Shown one piece after another: positions 8,870 through 16,756 of a DNA stretch of 64,000 nt. The notes below the pieces were generated by a model. It was not told where the DNA came from and made no database searches. It saw only the letters and a list, made by a program, of their open reading frames with translations. Every line of letters begins with the position of its first letter. Positions within the stretch are counted from its first letter, which is position 1. Origin of the DNA: Dyella telluris (GTDB lineage: Bacteria; Pseudomonadota; Gammaproteobacteria; Xanthomonadales; Rhodanobacteraceae); NCBI RefSeq assembly GCF_014297575.1, contig NZ_CP060412.1:3658001-3722000 (forward strand). The letters run 5' to 3'. A program made the translations under genes and the position numbers.

Positions 8870-9333
8870 GCGAGAGACTTCTCCATGCAGATGCTTTGCG
8901 GGTTGGCGCGATGTTCGCCGAAAGGCGCACATCGGCGATAGCCCGTGTGTTCGTAGAGTTCCAGCGCCTCGGTCTGTGCCGTGCCGGTTTCAAGGCGGAC
9001 GAGTCTGCCACCGGTGCGGGCGATCTGCACTTCCAGCGCGTCAAGCAACTGCTTGCCAAGGCCCAGTCCGCGGCAGGCGGGCAGCACATACATGCGCTTC
9101 ACTTCGACATAGTCGTCGTGCTGCACGACAGCCCCGCAGGCCACTGGCGTGCCGTCCACGCGTGCGGTCAGGAAGGTCACGTTGGCTTGCTTGAGTTCTT
9201 CGGCGGGCACCGGGCGGATATTGCCGGTGGGATACAGTTCGGAAAGATAGCCATCCAGCTCGCGGATCAGCGGTTGCACGTCGGGCGCGGCAGGGTCGTC
9301 GATCTCGAAGTGCAGCCTGGGTGCCGTCGGCAT
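8866..9333 (-). CDS. GNAT-family N-acetyltransferase
   Basis: 155-residue GNAT protein with the acetyl-CoA motif VLPACRGLGLGKQLL (Q/RxxGxG/A type) and the final LETGTAQTEALELYEHTGYRRC segment seen in YtmI/PaiA-like acetyltransferases. Substrate unknown. Start at 9333 is chosen because its ATG shares one base with the TGA of the upstream DUF1801 gene (TGATG), and the stop overlaps the next GNAT gene by 4 nt. The three genes from 9938 down to 8294 thus form a tightly packed transcription unit. Confidence 0.85.
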   Translation of the reverse strand: MPTAPRLHFEIDDPAAPDVQPLIRELDGYLSELYPTGNIRPVPAEELKQANVTFLTARVDGTPVACGAVVQHDDYVEVKRMYVLPACRGLGLGKQLLDALEVQIARTGGRLVRLETGTAQTEALELYEHTGYRRCAPFGEHRANPQSICMEKSLA

Positions 9334-9938
9334 CACTCGTACTTCCAGTTGCGCCGCTTGCCTTGGGCGAGCCATTCCAGCGTGCTCGCGATGCGCCTCT
9401 GGCGGGTGGCGTCGGCTTTCGCCTCCGTAATCCAGCTCACGTATTCGCGCTGGGCCCCGGGTGTAAACGATTCATAGGTCTTGCGGGCGGCCGCGTGCTG
9501 CTCCATGGCCAGCAGGGTGGCGAGGTCCTCGGGCAGGATGGGCGCCGGCTTGGGCGCTGGCTTGGCAGCCGCGCGGGCCCGCCGGGTCCTTACCCCGGTT
9601 TCGTTGAGTGTCATGGCCTTGCGGATGAGCGCCGCCAGGGTTTCGCCGGGTGGAAGATCCTTCAGTGAGGTCAGCTTGCCGAACTGCCCCATGCCATCGT
9701 CCTGCTTGCCACCCACCAGATCCTTGTAGCGCCAGAAGCCGAAGGCGCAGTGCTGCTTGAATGCGGCCATCGAGCAGATCGGCGTGCCCTTGTAGTTGAA
9801 GAAGGGCATGCTCCATTTGATGTCCTCTTCCACCTCGGGACAGACCTCGTGCACCAGGTCCCGCAGGTGTTCCAGGATGGGCTGGGCAAAAGGCGGTGCA
9901 TCGTTGATGTAGCTGCCAACGCGGTGGTCACGGGCCAT
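9333..9938 (-). CDS. DUF1801 / YdeI-type protein
   Basis: 201-residue protein with two recognisable parts. The first, residues about 10-115, is a DUF1801 (YdhG-like) domain: IKWSMPFFNYKGTPICSMAAFKQHCAFGFW is typical. The second, from about residue 135, is the YdeI/OmpD-associated domain, with an Ala/Pro/Lys-rich linker and the closing motif YVSWITEAKADATRQRRI. Database homologues are called bacteriocin-protection YdeI-like proteins, but the biochemical role is unclear. First gene of the three-gene unit with two GNAT acetyltransferases. Confidence 0.85.
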   Translation of the reverse strand: MARDHRVGSYINDAPPFAQPILEHLRDLVHEVCPEVEEDIKWSMPFFNYKGTPICSMAAFKQHCAFGFWRYKDLVGGKQDDGMGQFGKLTSLKDLPPGETLAALIRKAMTLNETGVRTRRARAAAKPAPKPAPILPEDLATLLAMEQHAAARKTYESFTPGAQREYVSWITEAKADATRQRRIASTLEWLAQGKRRNWKYE

Positions 9939-10206
9939 GGCGGATTCCTTGAAATGCCGTTCTGTTCAACAGACGGGCGCCGTTTCCTTCGGCGCGCCGG
10001 GTGCTCATTGTGCTGGCGAGGACAAGCGACGGAGCGGCCGGCGATTGAGTCGCCCATGGGTCGGCCCGGTCAACGCCGGGAGTCGTGCTGTGCGGTCCGT
10101 CCGGACCATCCGCTTGCACGGCGCCAGACCCACACCCTACGAGCTTGCGGGGGATCATGCCAGCCTTCCACGAGCGGATCAGAGCATTCCTAAAGGGGGC
10201 GCGAAT

Positions 10207-10692
10207 CTAGAGATCCCGGATGTAGAACTGGTCGCAGCCGAAGTGGCCGGTGCCGCCCAGCGGTCCGCAAAGCGTCTGGAAGCCGTGGCGCCGGTAGAGG
10301 GTCTGCGCCGCATCCATGCCGGTAAGCGTCTCCAGGTAGCAGCGACGGAAGCCGTGCAGGCGCGCCGCATCGAGGCAGCGCAGCATCATCGCGTTGCCCG
10401 CGCCGATGCCACGGGCTTCAGGCAGGAAGTACATCTTGCGCAGTTCGCAGACATCCACATCGCCACCTTCCAGTGGTGCGATGCCGCCGCCGCCGATCAC
10501 CTTGCCCTCGCGCTCTACCACGAAGTAGGCGCTGCGTGGGCGCGCGTAAGCGTCGGACATGGTGTCCACTTCCGCGTCGTGGATGGCGAAACCCGGGCCA
10601 TCGGCGCCGAACTCGGGCATCACTGCACGGATGATGCGGGCCATGGCGTCGTTGTCGCGGGCCTCGATGGGACGGATGAGGATATCGGTCAT
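10207..10692 (-). CDS. GNAT-family N-acetyltransferase
   Basis: 161-residue GNAT protein. It starts MTDILIRPIEARDNDAMARIIRAVM and has the acetyl-CoA loop FLPEARGIGAGNAMM followed by the LETLTGMDAAQTLYRRHGF segment. This is the layout of small-molecule or amino-acid acetyltransferases; the substrate cannot be told from sequence. The start overlaps the stop of the upstream amidohydrolase gene by 4 nt, so the two are probably one unit. The 268 bp between this gene and the DUF1801 gene (9939-10206) hold no gene that I can support. Confidence 0.85.
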   Translation of the reverse strand: MTDILIRPIEARDNDAMARIIRAVMPEFGADGPGFAIHDAEVDTMSDAYARPRSAYFVVEREGKVIGGGGIAPLEGGDVDVCELRKMYFLPEARGIGAGNAMMLRCLDAARLHGFRRCYLETLTGMDAAQTLYRRHGFQTLCGPLGGTGHFGCDQFYIRDL

Positions 10693-12008
10693 GGTGTAAC
10701 GGCCGGGCTGCGGTAGACGGTGCCGTCCTTCATGACGAAGACGGGGTGCTGGAGATCATCGATATGCGTGCTGGGATCGCCGGTGAATGCGGCGAGGTCC
10801 GCGCGCAGGCCTGGCGCGATGCGCCCGAAGCTGTCGGATCTGCGCAGGATGCGGGCGGCCACGTTGGTGGCGGCATGCAAGGCCTGCGGCGGCGTCATGC
10901 CATCGCGCACCATGTTGGCCGGCTCACGCCAGTTGTCGCCGTGGGTGAACACGCCGACGTCGCTGCCGTTGCCGATGGTCACGCCGAGTTTCAGCGCCGT
11001 GCGGAACGCGCGCTCGGCTTCCTTCATGCGCGCGGTGGGTTCGCCCTGGCCGGGCACGTAGTGCTCGAAGTACTGCGCGGTCGCTTCCACGGCGGTCAGC
11101 GTGGGCTCGTAGGCGGTGCCGTGCTGCTTGAGCAGGCGGAAGGTGGCTTCGCTGGCGCCATAGCCATGCTCGATGCTGTCCACGCCCGCCTCCACCGCCA
11201 GTCGCACGCCTTCATCGCTGGAGGCATGCGCGGCCACCGGGCGACCGGAGAGATGCGCGGTATCCACGATGGCCTTCATCTCCGCCAGCGACAACGTGGG
11301 CTGCGTGCTGCCGTCGGCACCCACGCGATAGTCGGCATAGAGCTTGATCCAGTCGGCACCGTGGCCGGCCTGTTCGCGGGTGGCGCGGATGGCTTCGTCC
11401 ACGCCGCTGACCTCCTGCGCACCGCCGGGCAGGTCGATGTCCGGGCGGAAGCCGCGCGGTCCGGGACCATAACTGGCAGTGGCCACGATGGCGCGCGTGG
11501 CGACGAACAGGCGCGGCCCCGGAATCATGCCTTCGTCGATGGCCCGCTTGACCGATACGTCCGCATAGCCGGCGCCTTCGGTGCCCAGATCGCGCAGCGT
11601 GGTGAAACCGGCAAGCAGGGTGGCCTTCGCATGCGCGGCCGCTTCCAGCGTGCGGTAGTCCTGCGGTTCCTTCAGTACCTGGTCGTTCCACAGCGTTTCG
11701 TTGTACGGATGCAGAAACACGTGCGAATGCAGGTCGACCAGGCCGGGCATCAACGTGGCGCCGGGCAGGGTGATGCGTGTGGCATCGGCCGGGGCCTTGA
11801 CGCTGTCGGCGGGGCCCACGGCGGCAATGGCGCCGTCGTGCACCAGCACGGCCCAGCCCGGGTGCGCGGCATCGCCGTCGGCCGTCCATACGCGGTCAGG
11901 CACCAGCAGGACATCGCCCTTGGGCGGCACGGCCGTTGCCGCCGTTGCGCCGGTGACCATCAGCGCCATCCACAGGCCCAACCCGGCTTGCCGTTGTTTC
12001 CACCGCAT
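10689..12008 (-). CDS. Exported metal-dependent amidohydrolase
   Basis: 439-residue amidohydrolase of the imidazolonepropionase/prolidase-like group (COG1228). A signal peptide (residues 1-27) predicts a periplasmic location. Metal-site features are LVDLHSHVFLHPYN (HxH), the Lys of the carbamate region WIKLYADYRVG, VAAHASSDEGVRLAVEAGVDSIEHG, and GNGSDVGVFTHGDNWRE with the last Asp. Related secreted enzymes hydrolyse dipeptides or cyclic amides such as Xaa-Arg or Xaa-Lys peptides. The exact substrate is unknown. It precedes a GNAT gene with a 4-nt overlap. Confidence 0.88.
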   Translation of the reverse strand: MRWKQRQAGLGLWMALMVTGATAATAVPPKGDVLLVPDRVWTADGDAAHPGWAVLVHDGAIAAVGPADSVKAPADATRITLPGATLMPGLVDLHSHVFLHPYNETLWNDQVLKEPQDYRTLEAAAHAKATLLAGFTTLRDLGTEGAGYADVSVKRAIDEGMIPGPRLFVATRAIVATASYGPGPRGFRPDIDLPGGAQEVSGVDEAIRATREQAGHGADWIKLYADYRVGADGSTQPTLSLAEMKAIVDTAHLSGRPVAAHASSDEGVRLAVEAGVDSIEHGYGASEATFRLLKQHGTAYEPTLTAVEATAQYFEHYVPGQGEPTARMKEAERAFRTALKLGVTIGNGSDVGVFTHGDNWREPANMVRDGMTPPQALHAATNVAARILRRSDSFGRIAPGLRADLAAFTGDPSTHIDDLQHPVFVMKDGTVYRSPAVTP

Positions 12009-12050
12009 CGCGTACTCCCCGTCGTCGATGCGTTCGATTGTAGGGCCAGC

Positions 12051-12425
12051 TCAGGGAGTGGGGCGACCCACGCTGGCGAGCTGCTGCGCACAGGCGCCGT
12101 CGGCCGTGGGTGACGGCGTGACGCAGCTGGCGAAATCCTCGGGCAGGCGCGTCAGCAGCAGCGTGTCGCCCTGGCGCATGGTGAACACGGTGATGGGCGG
12201 TTCGCAGTTCACCTTCCGCGTGCCACACGCGCCGGACAGCACGGTGTAGTGGCACTGGCCGCTCTGGCTGCGCAGGCAGCGGAACGTGGCCAGTTCGCCG
12301 GTGATCTGGATCTTGCTGTAGATCACATCGGTGCCGTTGACGAACTCATGCGTGACCACCGAACGGCTCGGCTCGCAGCCGGCCAGCGACAGCAACAGAT
12401 AGAACAGAAGAATCAGCTTTTCCAT
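12051..12425 (-). CDS. Small lipoprotein, hypothetical
   Basis: 124-residue protein with a lipoprotein signal (LLLSLAGC, lipobox LAGC ending at about residue 17). The mature part has six further cysteines, in FRCLRSQSGQCHYTV, GACGTRKVNCEPP, FASC and ADGACAQ, so an oxidised periplasmic fold is likely. I do not recognise the family. It lies on the minus strand between the LytTR regulator gene and the amidohydrolase, with short gaps on both sides. Confidence 0.7.
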   Translation of the reverse strand: MEKLILLFYLLLSLAGCEPSRSVVTHEFVNGTDVIYSKIQITGELATFRCLRSQSGQCHYTVLSGACGTRKVNCEPPITVFTMRQGDTLLLTRLPEDFASCVTPSPTADGACAQQLASVGRPTP

Positions 12426-12463
12426 GATGGCCTCTCGCGATTCTTTGCGGTGGGCGAGTTCGC

Positions 12464-13228
12464 TTACATATTGCGGAACAGCGCCATGAAGGGTTGGCTC
12501 ACGACCAGGGTTTCGGGGCGCTGCTTCAGGCGCAGCGTGCCCTTGCCGGTATCGTCGCGGACCACGGAAGCGACCGCGCGCAGGTTGACGATGGTGGAAC
12601 GGTGGATCTGTTTGAACACGGTGGGGTCGAGCATGGCGGCCAGCTCGCGGATGGGCTTGCGCAGCAGCGCTTCGCCCTCGGCCGTCATGGCCACGGTGTA
12701 CTTGCTGTCGGCGCGGAAATAGGCCACGTCGTCGACCATGATCAGGCGCGTTTCGCGGCCGTTGCTGGCGGTGATCCAGGTCAGCGGTTCGGTCCGCGTG
12801 CCGGGGTGCAGCATCACCTCGCGCAGCAGTTGCGAGAGCGCGGCGGTGTCGCTGGTGCGCGGTGCCACGCGCGATTGCAGGCGCTGCATGGTGGCGGTGA
12901 GCCGGGCTTCGGTGATGGGCTTGAGCAGGTAATCCACCGCGCCGCGTTCGAATGCATCGATGGCGTACTGGTCGTAGGCCGTGGTGAACACTACCTGCGT
13001 GCCGGGGCTGGCTTCGGCGGCCGCGGCGGCCACTTCCAGCCCGCTCAGGCCAGGCATGCGGATATCGAGGAAGGCGATGTCCGGGCGCTGCTCACTGATG
13101 GCTTCCAGTGCGCTCGCGCCGTCGTCGCACTCGGCCACCACCTGCAGCTCCGGCCAGACGCGGGCGAGCAGGTCGAGCAGCGCCTTGCGCAGCAGGGCTT
13201 CGTCTTCGGCGAGAATGGCGGTGATCAC
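12464..13228 (-). CDS. LytTR-family response regulator
   Basis: 254-residue transcription regulator of the AlgR/LytR/YehT type. Residues 1-120 are a receiver domain with the acidic pocket (AEDEALL), the phospho-acceptor Asp in IAFLDIRMPG and the VFTTAYDQYAIDAFERGAVDYLLKP switch region. The C-terminal part, from about residue 150, is a LytTR DNA-binding domain (VAYFRADSKYTVAMT and FKQIHRSTIVNLRAVASV). Its ATG overlaps the stop of the upstream kinase gene (13225-13228), so the pair is co-translated. Target genes are unknown. Confidence 0.93.
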   Translation of the reverse strand: MITAILAEDEALLRKALLDLLARVWPELQVVAECDDGASALEAISEQRPDIAFLDIRMPGLSGLEVAAAAAEASPGTQVVFTTAYDQYAIDAFERGAVDYLLKPITEARLTATMQRLQSRVAPRTSDTAALSQLLREVMLHPGTRTEPLTWITASNGRETRLIMVDDVAYFRADSKYTVAMTAEGEALLRKPIRELAAMLDPTVFKQIHRSTIVNLRAVASVVRDDTGKGTLRLKQRPETLVVSQPFMALFRNM

Positions 13229-14484
13229 GTGGCGTTGTCCGTAGCGTCAGTGCGCAGGGGCACGGTAATGGTGGCGGCGACGCCTTCGGGTGCGTTGCTC
13301 ACCACGGCGAGCGATGCCGCGGATCCGTAGATCAGGCGCAGCCGTTCACGCACGTTCTTCAGGCCGATACCGGTACCGCCGCTGGCGTCGTTGAAACCCC
13401 GTCCGTCGTCGGCAACCGTGATCGCGATGGCGCCATCGTCCTGGCGGGCAAGAATCCACACCGTGCCGCCGCCGGGCTTGGGTTCCAGGCCGTGCTTGAT
13501 CGCGTTTTCCACCAGGGTCTGCAGCATCATCGGCGGGATGGCGATGGCGCGCAGCGTGTCGGGCACGTCGATCTGCAAGGCCAGGCGCGGCCCCATGCGC
13601 AGGCGCATGATTTCCAGATAGGCACGCGTGCGTTCGAGTTCATCGCCCAGCGTGGAGAGCGCATCGTCGCGCTGCGGCAGGGAGTGGCGCAGATAGTGGA
13701 TCAGGTGCCCCAGCATGTGGTCAGCCTGCTGCGGGTCGGTACGCGTCAGGTACTGCGCGCTGGCCAGCGTGTTGTAGAGAAAGTGCGGCTCCACCTGCGC
13801 ATGCAGCAGGTTGAGACGGGCCACGGTGCGTTCCTTCTCGCTTTCCGTCTGCTGGGCGCGCATCTGTTCGTTGCGGCGCTTTTCCGCGACGCGGCGGGTG
13901 ATGGCACGCGTGATCGCTTCGGCGTTCTCCAGGTTGGTGCCGTCGTCCACGCGGAACCAGTCGCTCCATGCACCCACCTCGGGTTCGCAGATCAGGGTGA
14001 CGCTGCCGATGCCGTCACCGGGCGTTACCGTGGCAAAGATCTGGTTGCGCAGGTGACCGAACCAGCGGGCTGGGTCCATGCGCGCAAACGGGCCCTGTCC
14101 GTAGGGCTTGGGGCGCTGCACCTTGGCGCGGACCTGCAGGCTGTCACGCGCGCTTTCGATGTCTTCCGTGCGCGGCAGTTCGCGGATGGCGGCATCGAGC
14201 AGGTCGAAGGCTTCGCCCGCCTCGAACGGAATTTCAATCTGCCGGCGCTGGCGGTTGCCCATGGTGCTGTCGTCGAGATGACCGGCGATCAGGCGGACGC
14301 GGCGCAGGTGCGACACGGCACCGGTCACCACCAGCACCAGGGCGATGAAGATCAGCAGGACGAACATCGGTCCCGTGTCGTGACGGCGCAGCGGCGCCGA
14401 GTTGGCCAGCATCAGTGCCGTGAACAGCAGCACGAAGAACCAGAACACGACGAGGCGGAACACGAAGATGAAGCTCTTCATCAC
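13225..14484 (-). CDS. LytS-type sensor histidine kinase
   Basis: 419-residue sensor kinase of the His_kinase (LytS/YehU) family. Two membrane helices at about residues 5-27 and 40-60 are followed by a cytoplasmic region, a coiled segment rich in Arg/Glu (EKRRNEQMRAQQTESEKERTV is part of it), and the kinase core. The phospho-acceptor His lies in VEPHFLYNTLAS, the N box is LVENAIKHGLEPK, and the G boxes are DDGRGFND and GIGLKNVRERL. There is almost no periplasmic loop, so it probably senses within the membrane. It forms a two-component system with the overlapping LytTR regulator. Confidence 0.93.
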   Translation of the reverse strand: MMKSFIFVFRLVVFWFFVLLFTALMLANSAPLRRHDTGPMFVLLIFIALVLVVTGAVSHLRRVRLIAGHLDDSTMGNRQRRQIEIPFEAGEAFDLLDAAIRELPRTEDIESARDSLQVRAKVQRPKPYGQGPFARMDPARWFGHLRNQIFATVTPGDGIGSVTLICEPEVGAWSDWFRVDDGTNLENAEAITRAITRRVAEKRRNEQMRAQQTESEKERTVARLNLLHAQVEPHFLYNTLASAQYLTRTDPQQADHMLGHLIHYLRHSLPQRDDALSTLGDELERTRAYLEIMRLRMGPRLALQIDVPDTLRAIAIPPMMLQTLVENAIKHGLEPKPGGGTVWILARQDDGAIAITVADDGRGFNDASGGTGIGLKNVRERLRLIYGSAASLAVVSNAPEGVAATITVPLRTDATDNAT

Positions 14485-14628
14485 GGCAGCATCCCTGACT
14501 TGGATCGGATGCTGCGGAGAATAACCACCCCATCCGCCGGTGGCGCGCGCTTTTCGATGAAACCGCCTGCGGGGCGACGAAGTGACCCCGGGCGGGAATG
14601 AATCCGGGCGGGCAGGACACCCGCCGGT

Positions 14629-15525
14629 TCAGGCCGCCGTGCGTGCCCGCGTCACGCGGCTGGCGGTTTCCTTGTGGAGCTGGCCGGCCAGCCAGGCACC
14701 GGTGGCCACCAGGATGTCCAGGTCGATGCCGGTATCCATGCCCAGCCCGTGCAGCATGTACACCACGTCTTCGCTGGCCACGTTGCCGGTGGCGCCCTTG
14801 GCGTACGGGCAGCCGCCCGTGCCGGATACCGCGCTGTCCACCACGCGCACGCCTTCTTCCAGGCAGGCCAGGATATTGGCCAGCGCCTGCCCATAGGTAT
14901 CGTGGAAATGCACCGCCAGCGCGTCCATGGGTACCTGCTGCGCCACGGCCTTCAGCATGGCGCGCGCCTTGGCCGGCGTGCCGACGCCGATGGTGTCGCC
15001 GAGCGAGACTTCGTAGCAGCCCACCTCGTGCAGCCGGCGGGCCACGCGCACCACATCGCTCACCGGCACCTCGCCCTGATAGGGGCAGCCCAGCACGGTG
15101 GAAACGTAGCCGCGCACTTTCACGCCATCGTGCTTTGCCCGTTGCATCACCGGCAGGAAGCGTTCGATCGACTCGTCGATCGAGGCATTGATGTTCTTGC
15201 GGTTGAATGCCTCGGATGCCGCGGTGAACACGGCGATCTCGCTGACGCCCACGGCGCGGGCGCGCTCATAACCCTGTTCGTTGGGCACCAGCACGGGGTA
15301 GCTCACACCGGGCACCTTGCGGATGCCCTGGAACACCTCGGCGGCATCGGCCAGCTGCGGCACCCACTTGGGGCTGACGAAGCTGGTCGCTTCGATGGTC
15401 TTCAGGCCGGTGCTGGAGAGGCGATCGATCAATGCGATCTTCACGTCGGCCGGCAGCAGGGTCTTTTCGTTCTGCAGGCCGTCGCGGGCGCCGACTTCAA
15501 CGATGCGGACATGGTTTGTGCTCAT
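14629..15525 (-). CDS. liuE: Hydroxymethylglutaryl-CoA lyase
   Basis: 298-residue TIM-barrel lyase that splits HMG-CoA into acetyl-CoA and acetoacetate, the last step of leucine degradation. It starts VRIVEVGARDGLQNEKTLL, with the catalytic Arg and Asp of the RDGLQ motif, and has the HVHFHD-equivalent AVHFHDTYGQA, SLGDTIGVGTP, and the active-site Cys in GTGGCPYAKGATGN. I use the start at 15525 (MSTNHV) rather than the ATG four codons earlier. It lies downstream of liuD on the same strand but two small genes separate them, so it may no longer be in one operon with it. Also known as mvaB. Confidence 0.95.
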   Translation of the reverse strand: MSTNHVRIVEVGARDGLQNEKTLLPADVKIALIDRLSSTGLKTIEATSFVSPKWVPQLADAAEVFQGIRKVPGVSYPVLVPNEQGYERARAVGVSEIAVFTAASEAFNRKNINASIDESIERFLPVMQRAKHDGVKVRGYVSTVLGCPYQGEVPVSDVVRVARRLHEVGCYEVSLGDTIGVGTPAKARAMLKAVAQQVPMDALAVHFHDTYGQALANILACLEEGVRVVDSAVSGTGGCPYAKGATGNVASEDVVYMLHGLGMDTGIDLDILVATGAWLAGQLHKETASRVTRARTAA

Positions 15526-15573
15526 GCCCGCGAGCATAGCGCGTTCCCGCCAACGGCGGCGGGAACGGCAGGT

Positions 15574-16311
15574 TTACGGCAGCAGCTCCGGATGCAACTG
15601 CTGGATGAAGGGATCGTAGAGCGCCTGCGCCTGCGCGGCGGTGAGGCCGGTGACGGCGCTGCCGTTGTCGTTGGCGCGCATGGTGAGCACGTGGCGATCC
15701 TTGAACAGTGCGATGACCTCGGCCGGTGCATCGTCCTCCTTGCTGCCCACATGGATGACGATGGGATCCTTGGTGGCCGAGGGCTCGGCCATGGACGCGT
15801 ACTCGGGGCCGCCGATCGCGTTGGTGAGCGCCGGGTTGGCTTTGAAGCTGTCGATGGTGGCCACCAGCATCTGCACCGACGACTGGGTGATGGCGAGCTG
15901 GGTATCGGCCGTGCGGCGATAGAAATCTTTCATGACCGGCTGCTTGTCGATGTCCGGCGAGCGCGTATCGGTCAGCGAGATATCGACCTGTTTGCCGTCA
16001 TCCTTGCCGTAGACGGCGTGGATGGTGTTGAACGTGCATTCCCACGTGCGGAACGGCAGGCCGTCGATGGTCGTCTTGGGCGGCATCGCCTTGATCAGTG
16101 GATTGCCTGCGCACTGGGCCGTGGATGCCGCCTCGTCGCGGGCGCGGGCGGCAGCATCGGCCTTCGCCTGTGCGGCGGTATCGGCGGCATCGGTATTTTC
16201 TGCCGACGGTGCAGGGGCGTTGTCCTCATGCTTGCCGCAGCCCGCAAGCAAGGCGGCGGCGAACAGTGCGGGAACAACAACGGCGGATGACAAACTGAGG
16301 GTCTTGCGCAT
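15574..16311 (-). CDS. Lipoprotein, hypothetical
   Basis: 245-residue predicted lipoprotein (signal with lipobox LLAGC at about residues 21-25), followed by an Ala/Asp-rich linker of about 40 residues and a folded domain from about residue 65. I do not recognise the domain. Two cysteines (TAQCAGN and TWECTFN) may pair. It lies between liuE and liuD on the minus strand and may be co-transcribed with liuE, 48 bp downstream. Confidence 0.75.
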   Translation of the reverse strand: MRKTLSLSSAVVVPALFAAALLAGCGKHEDNAPAPSAENTDAADTAAQAKADAAARARDEAASTAQCAGNPLIKAMPPKTTIDGLPFRTWECTFNTIHAVYGKDDGKQVDISLTDTRSPDIDKQPVMKDFYRRTADTQLAITQSSVQMLVATIDSFKANPALTNAIGGPEYASMAEPSATKDPIVIHVGSKEDDAPAEVIALFKDRHVLTMRANDNGSAVTGLTAAQAQALYDPFIQQLHPELLP

Positions 16312-16365
16312 GAAGTCTCCCTTCCCGAAGAAAAGGCCTCGTGCAGGGCGCGAGGCCTGGCGTCC

Positions 16366-16692
16366 TTACTGGACCACGCGTTCCACGCAATGGTTCTTCG
16401 CGCGGCCTGCATCGTCCATGTTGCTTGCCTCCGGGGCCAGCGACGCCACGCTCGTGGCGGGCATGCGGGCCGCAGGCACTTTGTAGACAGTAGCCAGTAC
16501 CTTGGCCACAGCGTCTGCGCGACGCCGTGAAAGGTCAAGATGGTGCGCGAACGGGCTCTGGCTGCCGGTGTGCCCGTCGATATACACCCTGAGCTTCGGG
16601 TTGTCGTTCAGAAGCTTCGCCAATTCGACGAGCGTGGCGTTCGATCCGCGTTTGACGTCGGCCATGGCCGTATCGAAGGTGATGGCAGGCAA
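16366..16692 (-). pseudogene. Degenerate OmpA-like C-terminal domain
   Basis: About 108 codons encode a recognisable OmpA C-terminal (peptidoglycan-binding) domain: ITFDTAMADVKRGSNATL, KLRVYIDGHTG, LDLSRRRADAVAKVL. The reading frame has no signal peptide or beta-barrel part and starts at a TTG; the first ATG is inside the domain. The two residues that bind diaminopimelate in this family appear lost: the Asp of GHTD is Gly (GHTG), and the Arg of the NRRVE motif is missing (NHCVE). I therefore read it as the decayed 3' remnant of an OmpA-family gene. A short functional protein cannot be excluded. Confidence 0.6.
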
Positions 16693-16756
16693 ACGCAGCC
16701 ATGTTCCCGCCCGGTGGCCGGGCAGGGGACATGGCTAAGTCGGGGAAAGTTGCAGC

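Noticed and set aside
14674..16290. Plus-strand frame of about 538 codons opposite liuE and the lipoprotein gene
   Set aside because: Antisense to two better supported genes and compositionally typical of GC-driven open frames.
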